Origin: Xanthomonas arboricola pv. juglandis
GTDB lineage: Bacteria > Pseudomonadota > Gammaproteobacteria > Xanthomonadales > Xanthomonadaceae
Direction of reading: 5' to 3'
NCBI RefSeq assembly: GCF_001013475.1
Contig: NZ_JZEF01000001.1
Location: forward strand, 805,358-869,357
DNA: 64,000 bases
Shown here: in pieces, positions 17,801 through 29,337 of the stretch
Layout of the letters: each line of letters begins with the position of its first letter
Numbering within the stretch: the stretch's first letter is position 1
Notes under the pieces: model-generated
The model's input: only the letters and a program-made list of their open reading frames with translations
Database searches by the model: none
What the model was told of the DNA's origin: nothing
Translations under genes and position numbers: made by a program

Positions 17801-20800
17801 CGCGGCGCAGGTGTTTGCAGGCCGCGATCTATCGTTGCAGGCAGGTAGCCTCGACAACACCACGAGCGGTGTGTTGGCGGGCGAGGGCAACATCGCCCTG
17901 ACCACTACGGCACAGCTCAACAACGCCGGGCGCGTGCAGGCCGGTGGCGATCTGCAGATCAACGCTGCAAGCCTGGACCAGGGCGGTAGCGCGTCTGCGG
18001 GCAACACGTTGCGTGCGACGATCGCAGGCACGCTCGACAATCGCGGCAATCTGATCGCCAAGGATGCGTTGCAGGTCGATGCGGCCACGCTGCGTAGCAG
18101 TGGGCAGTTGGGTAGCGAGCGGGCCGATGTCACGTTGAACAGCCGAGATGCGCTGCAACTCGAGGGTGTGGTTGCAGCGGCCACTGCATTGCGTGCGACT
18201 GCTGGCGGCGATTTGCAGCAGGCCGGTTCGCTCAAGGCACAGTCGATCGCGTTGCAGGCGGGGCGCGACCTCACTGCAAATGGCACTGTGCAATCGGCAT
18301 CCACGTTAGATCTGCAGGCGCAGCGCACGCTCGCCCTGAATGGACACGCATCGAGTACGGGTGAGGCAACCGTCACCGGCGCATCGGTTCTGACAGGCGC
18401 TGCAGCAGTGCTGCAGAGCGGAGCCGCCATCACCCTGGATGGCGGCTCCATCGATAGCCGCGGTTCGCTCGATGCGGCGACCGATTTGAACGTGCGTAGC
18501 GCCGGTGATCTTGCACTGGCTGGCGTGGTCCAGGGCGGGCGCGACCTTGCGCTGAACGCTGCGGGCGCGTTGAACAATGGCGCTCAAGTCGTCGCAGCCC
18601 GCGATCTGCACGTGCAGGCTGCCAGTGCCAACAACGCCGCAACGGCAACCCTGGGTGCACTACGCGACCTGCGCGTCGATGTCGCCGGGGTGTTGGAAAA
18701 CAATGGCAGCCTGCATGGCGAGCGTGGCCTTGCACTGAACACCGGAACATTGCTTCAACGCGGACGTGTCTATAGCGGCGACGCGGTGTCGATCGCTTCG
18801 ACAGGCGCATTCGAGAACGCTGGCCAGCTGGTGTCCGGCAAGGACCTGGCCATCGCTGCCGACAGCATCGTCAGCAGCGGGCAACTCGGCTCGGTCAACG
18901 GCGCACTGACGCTGACCAGCCAGAACGCGATCGATCTGCACGGTGTGGTGGCTGCGGCGACCACGCTGCAAGCCACCGCTGGCACGGATCTGCTGCAGGC
19001 CGGCTCGCTCAACGCGCAGGCCGTGACATTGCAGGCCGGCGGCGATCTCACTGCCGGTGGAACCCTGCAGTCCGCGTCGGTGTTGGATCTGCAGGCGCAG
19101 CGCAGTGTGACGTTGAACGGCCAGGCGCAGGCGGGCAGTGACGCCAACCTGCGCGGCAACAGCATCGCCACCGGCCGCGACGCCGTGCTGAAAAGCGTCG
19201 GCGCGATCAGCCTGGACGGCGGTGCGGCAATCGATAGCCGTGGCACGCTCGACGCCGGCACGGACCTGCGCCTGCGCAGCACGGGCGCGCTTGCGCTCGC
19301 AGGCGTGGCGCAAGCCAATGGCGATGTTGTGTTGAGCGCAACCGACACCTTGAGTAACGCGAGCCAGGTGATTGCCGGCCGTGATCTTTCGGTGCAGGCC
19401 GGCAACATCGATAACGTGGCGGCCGGCGTGTTGGTGGCCGATGGCAGCGTCACGCTGACCACTGGCGCGTTGCAGAACGCCGGCAGCCTGCAGAGCGGCG
19501 GCGATCTGCGCATCACCGCCGCCAACATGGACCAGGGCGGTACCGCGATTGCAGGCAAGGCACTGACCGCAAAGGTCACCGGCACGCTGGACAACCGCGG
19601 CAACCTCATTGCCAAGGATGCGCTGCAGGTGGAGACAGGCAGCTTACGCAGCAGCGGCCAGCTCGGTAGCGAAGCTGCCAACGTCAGCTTGATCAGCCAA
19701 GGCGACATCACGCTGCAAGGCGTTGTCGCCGCAGCGACCACACTGCAGGCCACTGCAGTTGGCGATCTGCAGCAGGCCGGCTCACTCAAGGCGCAATCGA
19801 TCGCGCTACAGGTCGGGCGCGATCTCACCGCCGCAGGCACGCTGCAGTCGGCAACGCAACTGGATCTGCAGGCACAGCGCGCACTGACAATGAACGGGCA
19901 GGCGGTGGCGACGGGCGATGCAACCCTGCGCGGCGCGCAGATCGGCACCGGTCAGGCTGCCGTGCTGCAAAGCGGCGGTGCAATCAGCCTGGACGGCGCC
20001 GCGATCGACAGCCGTGGCGCACTCGATGCAGCCGCTGATTTGAATCTACGCAGCACCGGCGACCTGGCGGTTGCCGGTGTCGCGCAGGCCGACCGTAATG
20101 TGGTGCTGAGCGCAGGTGGCGTGTTAACGAATACGGCGCAAGTTGTCGCTGGTCAGAGCTTGAACGTCACCGCAGCCAGCGCAAGCAATGCCGCCAGCGG
20201 CGTGCTGCTCGCGCAGGGCGACGCCACGGTCGCCATCGGCGGCTTGCTCGACAATGCTGGCGCCGTGCGCGCCGGCAATCAACTCGCCTTGGGCGTCGGG
20301 TCGCTGCGCCAGACCGGCCAGGCCTACGGCTTGCAACGCCTGGGTGTCATTGCCACTGGAGCGGTGGACAATCGCGGTGACCTGATTGGCGGCAATGGTT
20401 TGCGCGTGGAAGCGGCGCAAGTCAGCAGCAGCGGCCAGCTGGGCAGCGAGCGCGGCGATGTCGCATTGATCAGCCGCGGCAACCTGGAACTCGGCGGCAG
20501 CCTCGCATCGGCAGGCAGCTTCTCGGCGCAGGCCGATGGCGCGCTGGCACAGAGCGGCAACTTGAGCGCTGGCAGCACGCTGGAGTTACGTTCCAGGGGC
20601 GACCTGGGTGTGGCCGGCCAGCTCGGCGCTCAGCAGCTCACCTTGACCAGCGACGCCGTGTTGCGTCAGCAGGGCACCGTCAGCGGTACGACGGTGGATC
20701 TGCAGGGCGCACGCATCGAGAACGCCGGGCAGACCACCGCTTCGGGCAACTTGAGCCTGCGTGCGGGTGAGATCAGCATCGCCGGCACGGTGGGCGCCGG

Positions 20801-23800
20801 TATCAACGCAGATGGCAGCCTCGGCAGCGGACCCACGCTGAGCCTGATCGCCGATCGCCAGCTCAGCGCCTCCGGCAAGCTGCTGGCTGGCGGCAACCTC
20901 ACAGCGCAGGGCAGCCAACTGCAGCTGGCGGGCGCCAGCACACGCGCAACCGGCAATGTCGCACTGACCACCGGCGGCAACCTCGATCATCGTGGCGGTG
21001 ATCTGCTTGCCGGCGGCACGCTCACCGTGCAGGCCGGCGGCAACATCGACAACGGGCGTCTCAACGCCGTCGCCGGCCAGATGCAGGCCAACCAGTTGAG
21101 TATCGACGGCGCCAGCCTGAGCAATGCCGGCGGGCGGTTGGTGCAAAGCGGCAATGGACTGACCCGCGTCAGCATCGGCGGCGCGATCGACAACACCGGT
21201 GGCACGCTGGCCAGCAATGCGCAGGATCTGACCATCACTGCAGCCAGTCTGGAAAATTCACAAGGGCGCATCGAACACGCCGGCACCGGCGTCCTGTCGG
21301 TCACCAGCCGCAGTGCGCTGGGCAACAGCAGTGGGCGCATCCTCACGCAAGGGCAACTGCACCTGGACGCCAGTGGCGCGTTGAACAACCAGGGCGGCGC
21401 GATTGCCGCAGCGGGCGATGCGGCACTCACCGTTGCCGGCCTCAATAACATCGGTGGTTCGGTCTCGGCACGTGGATTGAACGTGCAAAGTACCGGCGCG
21501 GCCGACAACCGCAACGGCTTGCTGCAGGCCAGCGGTGGTGCGCTGACCTTGCGTGCCGACAGCCTCAGCAATGCCGGCGGCATTGTGCAGGCGGTCGCGA
21601 ACGCTGGTGCGGGTGGCAGCCTGCGCGTCGAACTCAATCGTGGCCTGGACAACGGCAACGGCACGATCGGTGCCGGCAGCGACGCAGTGATTACTGCGGA
21701 AAACATCGGCAGCAGCGGCGGCAGTCTGCAAGCGGCGCGCGACCTCAGCGTTACTGCACGCGGCCAGCTGGACAATCACCAAGGCGGCAAGCTCAGTGCG
21801 GGGCGCGATCTCAACGTTGCCGTTGCCGGCGCGTTGCTCAACAGCGGCGGCCAGCTCGATGCCGGCAACACGCTGACCGCATCGGGTGGCCTCATCGACA
21901 ATACCCAGGGCAGCATCGTCAACAACGGTGGCGGACTGACGCGCATCACTACCGGCGGTGCATTGACCAACAGCGGCGGCAATCTCGGTGGACGCGGCAG
22001 CGTGGTGATCGATGCCGCCAGCATCGCCAACAACAGCGGCCAGCTGGTCGCCGGCGGCGACCTGATCGCCAACACCAATGGCTTGAACAACCAGGGCGGC
22101 AACGTCTATGCCGGCGCAAGCTTCCTGCTGCAGCGCGCAGGCGCCACGCTAGACAATCAGAACGGCACCATCAAAGCCGAGCAGGCAGTCCGCCTGAACC
22201 TGCAGAACTTGAACAACGCGGGTGGCAAGATTGGCGCCGGCAGCATGACCGGTGGCGCCGGCGATGTGGTGATCGATACCGTTGGGTTCGATGGCGGCGG
22301 CAGCATCCTGGCGCAGAACCTGCTGGACCTGACCTTGCGTAGCGACTACACCCATCGCGCCGGTGCAGACCTGACCAGTAACGGCAATTTCAACCTGCGC
22401 GTCGGGGGGAGCCTGGTCAACGAGTCCACGCTCAAGGCTGCGCGCAGCCTGGACATTACGGCCGGCAGCATCACCAACCGTGCGGGCGCCACCATCCTGT
22501 CCAATGACACCCGCCTCAACGGCGGCAACATCATCGACAACGCCGGCAGTATCTCCGGCAATGGCGCACTGTCGCTGGTGGCGAACAGCATCAACAACAC
22601 CGGCAGCATCGTCGGCGGCAACGTCTCGGTGAACACCGGCACATTGGTGAACGGCGCCGACTTCGGCGGCGCGACCGACAACGCAGCCTATGGCTCGGCC
22701 TTGCTCGGTTCCACCGGCAACATGAATCTGATCGTGCGCGATCAACTGCTCAATCGCGACGCGCGTATCTTCAGCCTGGGCAATATCGCCATCGGTGGCG
22801 CGCAGGATGGCGGCGGTACCTTGGTCTCGCGGACCGGTGTGGTCAATAACCTGTCGGGCAGCATCGAGGCTGATGGGAGCATCTTGATTGCGGCCAACCA
22901 GCTGAATAATCGGCGGCGAGTGATCAATACGACCAGCGTGTCGACCGATCCTGGTAACGACAATATCTACTCCGGCGGCGAGCTCATCGAAGGCAAGGCG
23001 ATCCGGAATCTGCAGGGCGCGCGGGCGCCATATCCCTACAAAGGACTTGCACCTGGTATTTATCGCAACTATCAGGTGATCCAGCAGGAGCAGCTGTCAT
23101 CCGCAAGTGCGGAGGGGAAGATTGCAGCGGGTGGAAACATCTTGCTGTCGGGCAGTGTCACAAATAATGCGTCGACCATCGCTGCAGCCGGTCTGTTTGC
23201 TGCCAATCAGCGAGGTCTTGGGGGGCTCTCGGATGCAATGATCAATGGCGGTGAGCAACTGCTCAACCAAGCGCTGGCATTGAATCAGGTGGTCCGGCAA
23301 AGCGATGTGGAGCACATCGTCACCGCGATTACCAATGACTGCATGCAGCCGGTTGGACAGAAGGTCGTTTGCTACTACGAGGAAGAAGATCAACAATTGA
23401 GTTCTTCGACGACCAGTAGCAGCTACATTGCCCTGGGCGCCAGCATGACCGGTGGCCAAGGCGTCAGCATCAACGGCGCCAACATCAGCAATGGTGCCGT
23501 CGGCAGCGACGGTCGTGGCATCAGCGGCGCCTCGCTGAGCGGTGTCGGCGCACAAGGTGGCTTGACCGGTCGCGCCACGCAAAGCGCCGGTGGAGTGGGC
23601 GGCCAGGCCGTGATCGGCCGTGCCAACGGCGGCGTGTCGAGCATCAGGGTGGCCACCGGTACGACCGGCAGTGCAGGCAGCCAGGTGGGCGCCAACACGC
23701 AGGACGCCACACTGGCCACATCGGCTGGCATCGTCAAGATGTCGGTCGCACCTGTCGCGTCCAACGACGGTGGGCTTGTACACAGCAGCGTCGATCAGGC

Positions 23801-26800
23801 AGACGTGCAGGCCACCGCGGCCGGTACCGGCGTCACGGCCGTCGCAACCGGCAGCCGTACCCGCGTCGACCCGGCCACCATTCCGGTGACCAACATTGTG
23901 GGTGGCGGGCAAACCTCGCTGACGCAGATCGATCTGCCCATTGGCGGGTTGTATCGCCTATCCGGCGGCACCGGTACCGATCTCACCGCCATGGGCCGCG
24001 CAGCCACCGGCCTTGGCGGCATCAACGCCTGGCGCAGCAATGGCCCGGGCCGTCGTTACCTGATCGAGACCGACCCGCGCTTCGTCAACTACGACAACTT
24101 CATCAGCAGCGACTTCCTGCTGGACAAGCTGGGTGTTGACCCGGAGTGGACCCAGACCCGCCTAGGCGATGGCTTCTACGAGCAGCGCCTGGTGCTGGAC
24201 CAGATCACTCAGCTCACCGGCCGCCGCTATCTGGGCAACTACGCCGATGGCGTGGCGCAGTACCGCGCCTTGCTGGAGTCGGGCGTGGCCGCCGCAGGTC
24301 AGCTGCAGCTGAGCATGGGCGTGGGCTTGACCGCTGCACAAGCGGCCGCGCTGACGCAGGACATCGTCTGGATGGTGGAGCAGGACTACCAGGGCCAGAA
24401 GGTGCTGGTGCCCGTCGTGTATCTGGCTTCCAACTCGCTGCAGTTGCGTGGCAATGGCGCCTTGATCGCCGGCGGCAACGTCGAGCTCAACGCCACCAAC
24501 GCCATGAGCAACCAGGGCGTCATCGCAGGCGCCGACGTCAGCGTCACCGCCGGCAACCTGCTCAACCAGGGCCGCATCAGCGGCACTGGCAGCGTTGCCC
24601 TGGAAGCGCGCAACGACCTGCTCAACCAGGGCCAGATCCAGGGCCGCGATGTGGCACTGGTGGCCGGCAACAACCTGGTCAGCGAAGCATCCAAGGCCAT
24701 CAACGGTGTCGGCATCCTGTCCGGCATCAGCGCCAGCAACACCTTGCAACTGTTTGCAGGCAATGACATGACGTTGACCGGCACCCGCGTGCAGGCCGGC
24801 GGCAGCGCGGCATTGATCGCAGGCAACAACCTCAGCCTTACCCCAAGCGCGTTGCGCGACGACAACGGCCTGCTGCGCGGCGGCGATGCGGTGTCGGTGA
24901 CCACTGGTAAGGATCTGGTGATGTCTGCAGGCAACGACCTGCAATTGCATGGCGTGACCATCAACGCCGGCGGCAGCGCCGCACTGCAGGCGGGCAACAA
25001 CCTCTCGTTGACCCCGACCACTGGTCTCGACGGCAAGGTCGCCACCCGTACCAACATCAGCACCGGCGACAGCCTGCAACTGACCGCCGGCAACGACCTG
25101 ACCATCCGCCAGGCCGACGTCAAGGCCGGCGGCGATCTGACTGCCGCAGCCGGCAACAACCTCAACGTCGAATCCGTCCTCAACGAGACCGAAACCAACA
25201 GCTACAAGAGCCGCAACGGCAAGACCCGCGTCACCACCACCACGACCACCCAGAGCATCGACCAGCAGGCGCTCACTGCCGGCGGCAACCTGATCCTCAG
25301 CGCCGGCAACGACGTCAATCTGGTCGCGGCCAAGCTGGACGCCGGCAAGGGTCTGGGCATCAGCGCCGGCAACGACATCAATGCCAGCACGCTGACCACG
25401 GTGGACACCAGCAACACGCTGGAAACGCGCAAGCGCTTCAAGCAGACCACCGCGACCAGCGACGAAACCGTCCACGGCACCGAGTTCAACGCTGGCGGCA
25501 ACCTGGCGATGCAGGCCGGCAACGACATCACCCTCACCGCCGCATCGGCAGCCACCAAGGAAGGAGGCATCACCCTGGCTGCCGGCAACGACGTCAACCT
25601 GCTCGCCGCTAGCGAGCAGCACGACGCCGTGCAGGACATGACCAAGAAGAAGAAGGGCACGTTCTCCAGCAAGACCACAACCACGCATGATGAGTGGCAC
25701 GACAATGTAGCAGTCACCACCACGCTCAGTGGCGACACGGTGCAGATCGCGGCGGGTAACGATTTGTTGTCGCAAGGCGCGCAGGTCGCCAGCACCGGCG
25801 ATGTGGTATTGGCCGCAGGCAACAACATCACGCTGGACACGGTGCAGAACACGCACAGCGAGGAACACGAAAAGACTGTCAAGAAGTCGGGTCTCTACGG
25901 CGGCGGTGGATTCAGCGTCGCTTTGGGCGTCACCAAAAAGACCGATGGGCTGGACGTCACCGAGGTGACCAACAGCGGCAGCCTGGTCGGCAGTACAGAT
26001 GGCTCGGTGACAATGACCGCCGGCAACAAGGTTGCCATTACCGGCAGCGATGTGCTGAGTGCCACCAGCACTACGATCGTGGGCAAGGAAGTCACGATTG
26101 CCGCGGCAGAAAATACCGTGGATACGGTGCAGACGTCCAAGCAGCAGAGTGCGGGTATCACGTTGGGGCTGACCGGGGGCGTGGTTGCAGCAGCGGAAGC
26201 GGCGTACAGCGCGACTAAACGTGGTTCAGAGGTAGAGGATGACCGTCTAAAAGCACTCTATGCCGCCAAGGCGGGTTACGCCGTCAGCGACGGCGTGGCC
26301 GAGTATCAGGCAGCTGCGGCCGCTGGCAGCAGTATGGGGGGCGTGAGTTTACGCATCGGTATTGGAGCTAGCAGTGCGTCGAGTAAGACGACAACACATG
26401 AGGAAACCACTGGCGGTAGTCGCATCCTGAGCGACGGCAACGTCACCATCGCAGCGACAGGCGGCGATCTGAATGTCATTGGTAGCAAGATCAATGGTGA
26501 AAATGTCGTGCTGTCTGCGGCGAACGACCTGAACTTGCTGAGCAACCTGGAGACCAACACCAATAAATCGGAGAACAAGAACGCGGGTGGTGAGATTGGT
26601 GTAAGCGTTGGTACCACGACGGGTGTGTATCTCACTGCTTATGCGGGTAAAGGTAGTGCCAAGGGCAATAGTGACGTACACGCTGAGAGCGTAGTGACCG
26701 CCAACGACAGGTTGACGTTGATCAGTGGTAACGACACTACGATCAAGGGCGCACAAGCAATCGGCGACAAAGTGCTTGCCGACGTTGGCGGTAACCTGCT

Positions 26801-27746
26801 GATCCAAAGTGAGCAAGACACCAGCGACTACAAGAGCAAGCAGCAACAGGCGGGCATGACGCTGGTGTGGGGCTTTAGCGGCAGTAGTGCGAACTACAGC
26901 CAACAGAAAGTCAACAACAGTTACACCAGTGTCAATGAACAAAGCGGCATTCAGGCCGGCAAGGGTGGATTTGATATCACTGTTGGTGGCAATACGCACC
27001 TTGTTGGCGGCGCAATTGCAAGTGCCGCGGATGCGACACTCAATCGCCTGTCCACGGACAGCCTGACGGTAGAAGATCTTCAAAACGAAGCAAAGGCAAA
27101 GGCATCGAACATCGGTGTCGGCGCGGGAACCAGTGGTGCTGGATTGGCGCAATCCGCCGCAAGTGCAGGACTCAGTGCTCTGGGCAGCGCCAATAGCAAT
27201 GCAACGAGTACTACTCGTAGTGACATTGCTGCTGGTGCTATTGAGATACGCAATAAGGATTTCAGTGCCCTGGAAGGTCTGGAACGTAGCGCCTCAATGC
27301 TTGACGGCAATAGCGTCAAAGCGATTGATACGAACAAGTTGCAGGAACAGGTCGAGCTGAGCCAGGTTGCAGGCGAAGTCGGATTCCGTACTGCCAAGGA
27401 AGTGATTGCTGCACGGCGTGATGCGGCAACAGAAGAGCTCAAAGCCGCAGCCGAGGATTATCAAGCTGCTACAACCGATGAGGAGCGTGCGGCAGCAGCG
27501 GTGCGGCGTGACGCCGCTCAGTCCAGTCTGAAGCAGTGGTCCGATGGCGGTAATGCCAAGATGGCAACGCAGGTACTGGCAGGCGTATTCCAGGCCAGTC
27601 TAGGCGGGGGCAGTGCTCTAGGCGCTGCTGCTGGTGTAGCTGCCAACGAAGGATTCCTGACCAAGCTATCAGCAAGCATCAATAAGGGCTTGGATGGCGA
27701 TGGTATAGCCCGACATCCCCCCGCCCTGAGTAGCGGCTTGGTTTAG
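14820..27746 (+). CDS. fhaB: Giant filamentous hemagglutinin / CdiA-like TpsA exoprotein, C-terminus truncated by an IS
   Basis: 4308 residues. ATG 14820 is chosen over the upstream TTG 14787 because GAGAGA precedes it. The long signal peptide is of the extended type (cleavage after PAWA, about 37). The TPS domain has the NPNGI motif at about 147 followed by a Cys pair (SCDGCGF). Residues about 300-1960 are repeats with an exact 259-residue (777-bp) period. A conserved middle block (YLIETDPRF, then [12 protein letters not shown], about 3080-3130) separates these from a second AGND-rich repeat region (FHA-2-like). The protein then enters a pre-toxin-like region (TKMATQ... [11 protein letters not shown] type) and stops: the last 11 codons ([11 protein letters not shown]) are IS sequence. 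Architecture resembles contact-dependent inhibition CdiA without its toxin tip. Probably a surface adhesin if secreted. Confidence 0.93.
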   Translation: MDTEATGMRAYLAEQSKRALALLLCCTVTWTSFPAWAQVAPTPNPGGQTPGQQVAANGVPVVDIVAPNARGISHNRYSNFNVGPNGLILNNSAQISKTELGGYVAGNDNLQRSGAASLILNEVTSASSRLQGYTEIAGAKAQLVIANPNGISCDGCGFLNTSRVTLTTGTPNLGSDGALNGFSITGGALGIGSNGLDAFNVDRLDLLSRQLSVEGSIWTRELVAAAGAGRVNYDGMLLEVVPGTDGAAPSIGIDVAQLGGMYADRIRLIATEAGVGVVSRGTLAAQSGDLQIDSAGQVSLGGTAVARDGMGVRAAGDLDQRGVLGSQQGDVRLRGVRMTLAGDLVAAGTLDAQASGTLSHSGRSSAGAIRLFGSELNADGSLHTTGALDLGADGVLRGNGVAYAATAATLRAGQIGLTGTLQSGDAIGLDANVIDALGTLDAATALRVNSSGDARLGGLAQAGQGADVQAGGRLELQGQLIAADAVALDAASIDIAQRGAMSAGGDLELRSVGALNNAGSGYAGRDLRLQAASVTTSGSLAAARDAQAAVAGSLVNSGTFVAGNALTVDAAQLDSRGDIGSQRGETLLRSRGALALSGNTVAGTALGLDAAADAQVSGIVNAGSVNLRSGGDTALSGTLQTTAGGLVIAAGGELVNDAVVGSTGTIDLQANGALRQRGQLRGDSAVQLRGAAVEHNGVIDAGGDLRITSAAELALDGTVQSAGSATLQAGATLQNRAKVIAAGALDVEAASLRNAQSGAFSSDAGARVRTAGTLHNAGSLYAASDLQLTAGAFTQSGSASSGNTLSAAVSGSFDNAGTVIARNALKIDAGSVRSSGQLGSEAASVGLDSQGDIALQGVVAAASTLQASAAGDLQQAGSLRAQSLALSAGRDLTAAGNLQSASTLDLQAQRALTFAAQGQAGGDASMRATTLTTSQDAVLQSTGAIALDSAAIDSRGKLDAGSDLQIRSQGDLALAGVAQGGRDVGLDATGALSNAAQVFAGRDLSLQAGSLDNTTSGVLAGEGNIALTTTAQLNNAGRVQAGGDLQINAASLDQGGSASAGNTLRATIAGTLDNRGNLIAKDALQVDAATLRSSGQLGSERADVTLNSRDALQLEGVVAAATALRATAGGDLQQAGSLKAQSIALQAGRDLTANGTVQSASTLDLQAQRTLALNGHASSTGEATVTGASVLTGAAAVLQSGAAITLDGGSIDSRGSLDAATDLNVRSAGDLALAGVVQGGRDLALNAAGALNNGAQVVAARDLHVQAASANNAATATLGALRDLRVDVAGVLENNGSLHGERGLALNTGTLLQRGRVYSGDAVSIASTGAFENAGQLVSGKDLAIAADSIVSSGQLGSVNGALTLTSQNAIDLHGVVAAATTLQATAGTDLLQAGSLNAQAVTLQAGGDLTAGGTLQSASVLDLQAQRSVTLNGQAQAGSDANLRGNSIATGRDAVLKSVGAISLDGGAAIDSRGTLDAGTDLRLRSTGALALAGVAQANGDVVLSATDTLSNASQVIAGRDLSVQAGNIDNVAAGVLVADGSVTLTTGALQNAGSLQSGGDLRITAANMDQGGTAIAGKALTAKVTGTLDNRGNLIAKDALQVETGSLRSSGQLGSEAANVSLISQGDITLQGVVAAATTLQATAVGDLQQAGSLKAQSIALQVGRDLTAAGTLQSATQLDLQAQRALTMNGQAVATGDATLRGAQIGTGQAAVLQSGGAISLDGAAIDSRGALDAAADLNLRSTGDLAVAGVAQADRNVVLSAGGVLTNTAQVVAGQSLNVTAASASNAASGVLLAQGDATVAIGGLLDNAGAVRAGNQLALGVGSLRQTGQAYGLQRLGVIATGAVDNRGDLIGGNGLRVEAAQVSSSGQLGSERGDVALISRGNLELGGSLASAGSFSAQADGALAQSGNLSAGSTLELRSRGDLGVAGQLGAQQLTLTSDAVLRQQGTVSGTTVDLQGARIENAGQTTASGNLSLRAGEISIAGTVGAGINADGSLGSGPTLSLIADRQLSASGKLLAGGNLTAQGSQLQLAGASTRATGNVALTTGGNLDHRGGDLLAGGTLTVQAGGNIDNGRLNAVAGQMQANQLSIDGASLSNAGGRLVQSGNGLTRVSIGGAIDNTGGTLASNAQDLTITAASLENSQGRIEHAGTGVLSVTSRSALGNSSGRILTQGQLHLDASGALNNQGGAIAAAGDAALTVAGLNNIGGSVSARGLNVQSTGAADNRNGLLQASGGALTLRADSLSNAGGIVQAVANAGAGGSLRVELNRGLDNGNGTIGAGSDAVITAENIGSSGGSLQAARDLSVTARGQLDNHQGGKLSAGRDLNVAVAGALLNSGGQLDAGNTLTASGGLIDNTQGSIVNNGGGLTRITTGGALTNSGGNLGGRGSVVIDAASIANNSGQLVAGGDLIANTNGLNNQGGNVYAGASFLLQRAGATLDNQNGTIKAEQAVRLNLQNLNNAGGKIGAGSMTGGAGDVVIDTVGFDGGGSILAQNLLDLTLRSDYTHRAGADLTSNGNFNLRVGGSLVNESTLKAARSLDITAGSITNRAGATILSNDTRLNGGNIIDNAGSISGNGALSLVANSINNTGSIVGGNVSVNTGTLVNGADFGGATDNAAYGSALLGSTGNMNLIVRDQLLNRDARIFSLGNIAIGGAQDGGGTLVSRTGVVNNLSGSIEADGSILIAANQLNNRRRVINTTSVSTDPGNDNIYSGGELIEGKAIRNLQGARAPYPYKGLAPGIYRNYQVIQQEQLSSASAEGKIAAGGNILLSGSVTNNASTIAAAGLFAANQRGLGGLSDAMINGGEQLLNQALALNQVVRQSDVEHIVTAITNDCMQPVGQKVVCYYEEEDQQLSSSTTSSSYIALGASMTGGQGVSINGANISNGAVGSDGRGISGASLSGVGAQGGLTGRATQSAGGVGGQAVIGRANGGVSSIRVATGTTGSAGSQVGANTQDATLATSAGIVKMSVAPVASNDGGLVHSSVDQADVQATAAGTGVTAVATGSRTRVDPATIPVTNIVGGGQTSLTQIDLPIGGLYRLSGGTGTDLTAMGRAATGLGGINAWRSNGPGRRYLIETDPRFVNYDNFISSDFLLDKLGVDPEWTQTRLGDGFYEQRLVLDQITQLTGRRYLGNYADGVAQYRALLESGVAAAGQLQLSMGVGLTAAQAAALTQDIVWMVEQDYQGQKVLVPVVYLASNSLQLRGNGALIAGGNVELNATNAMSNQGVIAGADVSVTAGNLLNQGRISGTGSVALEARNDLLNQGQIQGRDVALVAGNNLVSEASKAINGVGILSGISASNTLQLFAGNDMTLTGTRVQAGGSAALIAGNNLSLTPSALRDDNGLLRGGDAVSVTTGKDLVMSAGNDLQLHGVTINAGGSAALQAGNNLSLTPTTGLDGKVATRTNISTGDSLQLTAGNDLTIRQADVKAGGDLTAAAGNNLNVESVLNETETNSYKSRNGKTRVTTTTTTQSIDQQALTAGGNLILSAGNDVNLVAAKLDAGKGLGISAGNDINASTLTTVDTSNTLETRKRFKQTTATSDETVHGTEFNAGGNLAMQAGNDITLTAASAATKEGGITLAAGNDVNLLAASEQHDAVQDMTKKKKGTFSSKTTTTHDEWHDNVAVTTTLSGDTVQIAAGNDLLSQGAQVASTGDVVLAAGNNITLDTVQNTHSEEHEKTVKKSGLYGGGGFSVALGVTKKTDGLDVTEVTNSGSLVGSTDGSVTMTAGNKVAITGSDVLSATSTTIVGKEVTIAAAENTVDTVQTSKQQSAGITLGLTGGVVAAAEAAYSATKRGSEVEDDRLKALYAAKAGYAVSDGVAEYQAAAAAGSSMGGVSLRIGIGASSASSKTTTHEETTGGSRILSDGNVTIAATGGDLNVIGSKINGENVVLSAANDLNLLSNLETNTNKSENKNAGGEIGVSVGTTTGVYLTAYAGKGSAKGNSDVHAESVVTANDRLTLISGNDTTIKGAQAIGDKVLADVGGNLLIQSEQDTSDYKSKQQQAGMTLVWGFSGSSANYSQQKVNNSYTSVNEQSGIQAGKGGFDITVGGNTHLVGGAIASAADATLNRLSTDSLTVEDLQNEAKAKASNIGVGAGTSGAGLAQSAASAGLSALGSANSNATSTTRSDIAAGAIEIRNKDFSALEGLERSASMLDGNSVKAIDTNKLQEQVELSQVAGEVGFRTAKEVIAARRDAATEELKAAAEDYQAATTDEERAAAAVRRDAAQSSLKQWSDGGNAKMATQVLAGVFQASLGGGSALGAAAGVAANEGFLTKLSASINKGLDGDGIARHPPALSSGLV
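15783..20700 (+). repeat. 777-bp (259-aa) tandem repeats within fhaB
   Basis: The marker codons for SSGQLGSE or its variants fall at 16548, 17325, 18102, 18879, 19656 and 20433, exactly 777 bp apart each time; an earlier degenerate copy ([10 protein letters not shown]) is at 15783, 765 bp before the first. A second marker (gatctgcagcaggc) at 17433 and 18210 confirms the spacing. Within a unit recur [38 protein letters not shown] and AIDSRGxLDA. Copies differ by scattered substitutions but the spacing is free of indels. Confidence 0.9.
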
Positions 27747-28588
27747 AGTCCCGGGTTAATGATATCGGTGTTTGCCAGATGTTGGGCATACGCAGCCGGC
27801 GTCATGCCGCCAATTGCTTTCTTGGGTCGGTCCTCGTTGTATTCGCGTCGCCAGCGTTCGATCTCGGTGCGCGCGTGCAGCAACGTCGGGAACCAGTGCT
27901 CGTTGAGGCATTCATCGCGTAGCCGGCCGTTGAAGGATTCGACGTAGGCGTTCTGGTTCGGTTTGCCTGGTTGGATCAGCCGCAACTGCACGCCACGGGC
28001 ATGCGCCCAGGCGACCATTGCCTTACCGCAAAACTCCTTGCCGTTGTCGGTGCGGATCACCTGCGGCAGGCCGCGACTGTGTGCCAACCGATCCAGGACG
28101 CGCGCAACCCCGTGCCCAGAGATCGCGCGCTCCACCTCGATGGCGACCGCTTCGTGCGTTGCGTCGTCCACGATCACCAGACACTTGATCACTCGGCCTT
28201 CGGCGGAGCGGTCGAACACGAAGTCCATCGACCACACCTGGTTGGCCTGCGCTGGCCGCAGCAGCGGCTGACGCTCGCCTATTGGCACTTTTTTGCGCTT
28301 GCGCCGTCGGACCTGTAGCTGCTGTTCGCGGTACAACCGCTCCACGCGTTTGTAGTTCACGATGCGCCCTTCCTGTCGCAGTTTGAGATAGATCATCCCC
28401 ACGCCATAGCGACGATGGCGATGCGCCAGCGCAAGAATGCGCTCGCGCAGTTCGCCGTTGCGGTCTTGGCGTGGGCAATAGCGCAGCGCGCTGGCGCTCA
28501 TGCCGATCACTGCCAGCGCACGACGCTCGCTGGCACCACGCCCGATCCACTCGCGCACCAGCATACGACGCGCCGGTGCGCTCACCAC
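27743..28588 (-). CDS. IS3-family transposase OrfB (DDE integrase domain)
   Basis: 281 residues from GTG 28588, overlapping orfA. It has an HTH_21-type region ([17 protein letters not shown]) and an rve integrase core with SMDFVFD (first Asp), RTDNGKEF (second Asp) and [15 protein letters not shown] (Glu), giving the DDE triad. The protein is normally made as an OrfAB fusion by -1 frameshifting. It appears complete, so the element may still be active. Confidence 0.94.
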   Translation of the reverse strand: MVSAPARRMLVREWIGRGASERRALAVIGMSASALRYCPRQDRNGELRERILALAHRHRRYGVGMIYLKLRQEGRIVNYKRVERLYREQQLQVRRRKRKKVPIGERQPLLRPAQANQVWSMDFVFDRSAEGRVIKCLVIVDDATHEAVAIEVERAISGHGVARVLDRLAHSRGLPQVIRTDNGKEFCGKAMVAWAHARGVQLRLIQPGKPNQNAYVESFNGRLRDECLNEHWFPTLLHARTEIERWRREYNEDRPKKAIGGMTPAAYAQHLANTDIINPGL

Positions 28589-28851
28589 TTTTTTCGCAAC
28601 GCATCCTTGATCAGGTCGTTCTCGAACAACTGCTCGGCCAGCAACTTCTTCAGCCGCGCGTTCTCGGCCTCAAGGTCCTTGAGCCGCTTGGCATCGGGCA
28701 CGCTCATGCCGCCGAACTTGCTACGCCACAGATAGTACGAGGCCTCGCTGAAGCCATGGCGCCGGCACAGATCCTTGATCGCCACGCCGCCTTCGGCTTC
28801 GCGCAGGAAGCCGATGATCTGCTCTTCGGTAAAACGCTTCTTCACGTCCAA
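28582..28851 (-). CDS. IS3-family transposase OrfA (HTH)
   Basis: 89 residues from ATG 28851. A helix-turn-helix of the HTH_Tnp_1 type ([28 protein letters not shown] region, residues about 9-36) is followed by a leucine-zipper segment ([19 protein letters not shown]). Near the 3' end an A6G run (minus strand, 28589-28595) in codons for RKK is a typical -1 slippery site just before the TGA, allowing read-through into orfB. Confidence 0.93.
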   Translation of the reverse strand: MDVKKRFTEEQIIGFLREAEGGVAIKDLCRRHGFSEASYYLWRSKFGGMSVPDAKRLKDLEAENARLKKLLAEQLFENDLIKDALRKKW

Positions 28852-28916
28852 TCTCCTTGGGGTAGGGAATTGGACTCCAAACTGAGGTGCTACTCAAAAT
28901 TGGGGGGACGTCGTCC

Positions 28917-29058
28917 CCGCGCCGAAATCGATTGCCGGCGATGCGACTACAACGAGCGCCAACTCAAGAAAACGATCGGGGCCATAACACCGGCTGCTTG
29001 TGCCCAACGGTTGCCAACAGCGATATCAGCAACCCAAGAGCCTAAACTCGACAACTAA
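28917..29058 (+). pseudogene. Remnant of a second IS3-family transposase (OrfB C-terminus)
   Basis: In the plus-strand frame the sequence RAEIDCRRCDYNERQLKKT followed by IGAITPAACAQRLP ends at a TAA (29056-29058). It aligns with the C-terminus of the neighbouring OrfB ([33 protein letters not shown]) but lies on the opposite strand and is clearly diverged, so it comes from a different element. Only about 47 codons remain. Its left edge coincides with the right end of the intact IS. The 29059-29337 stretch beyond holds no recognisable gene. Confidence 0.8.
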
Positions 29059-29337
29059 TCAAAGAGGCGTGGGCGTCGCAATCTGTGGGTGATGCGCCGG
29101 CAGTTGTTGCCGACCAAGGGATAAACACTGATGGGCGGCACCAAAATCCTCGAGGAAATCTGAGAAATCAGTTCGTATGTAGTCAAGTTACGCGCCAGCG
29201 ACGTACCGCAGGTTGGGATTGAGGCATCTGGCGCATTGTTCCAGACTTCCCTAGGAAAGCGATCACATCCGTGAGCGTGCTTGTTGCTGTGAACGCGCGA
29301 TCGAACTAGGATCATCATTTCGAACGGGGAGAAAAAA

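Larger units (their letters stand above)
27711..28913 (-). mobile_element. IS3-family element, IS407-type, inserted into fhaB
   Basis: About 1203 bp bounded by imperfect inverted ends: CGACATCCCCCC at the left and, read from the right, CGACGTCCCCCC. Similarity continues inward (TGAGTAGC, then GTTTAGAGTCC against GTTTGGAGTCC). It contains orfA and orfB in overlapping frames. No direct target duplication is evident at the ends (left flank TAGC, right flank TCCC), so a deletion or rearrangement after insertion is likely. Confidence 0.88.

Noticed and set aside
24162..25868. Minus-strand ORF of 568 codons inside fhaB
   Set aside because: Mirror of the AGND repeats; Val/Ala/Gly low-complexity product with no start signal.
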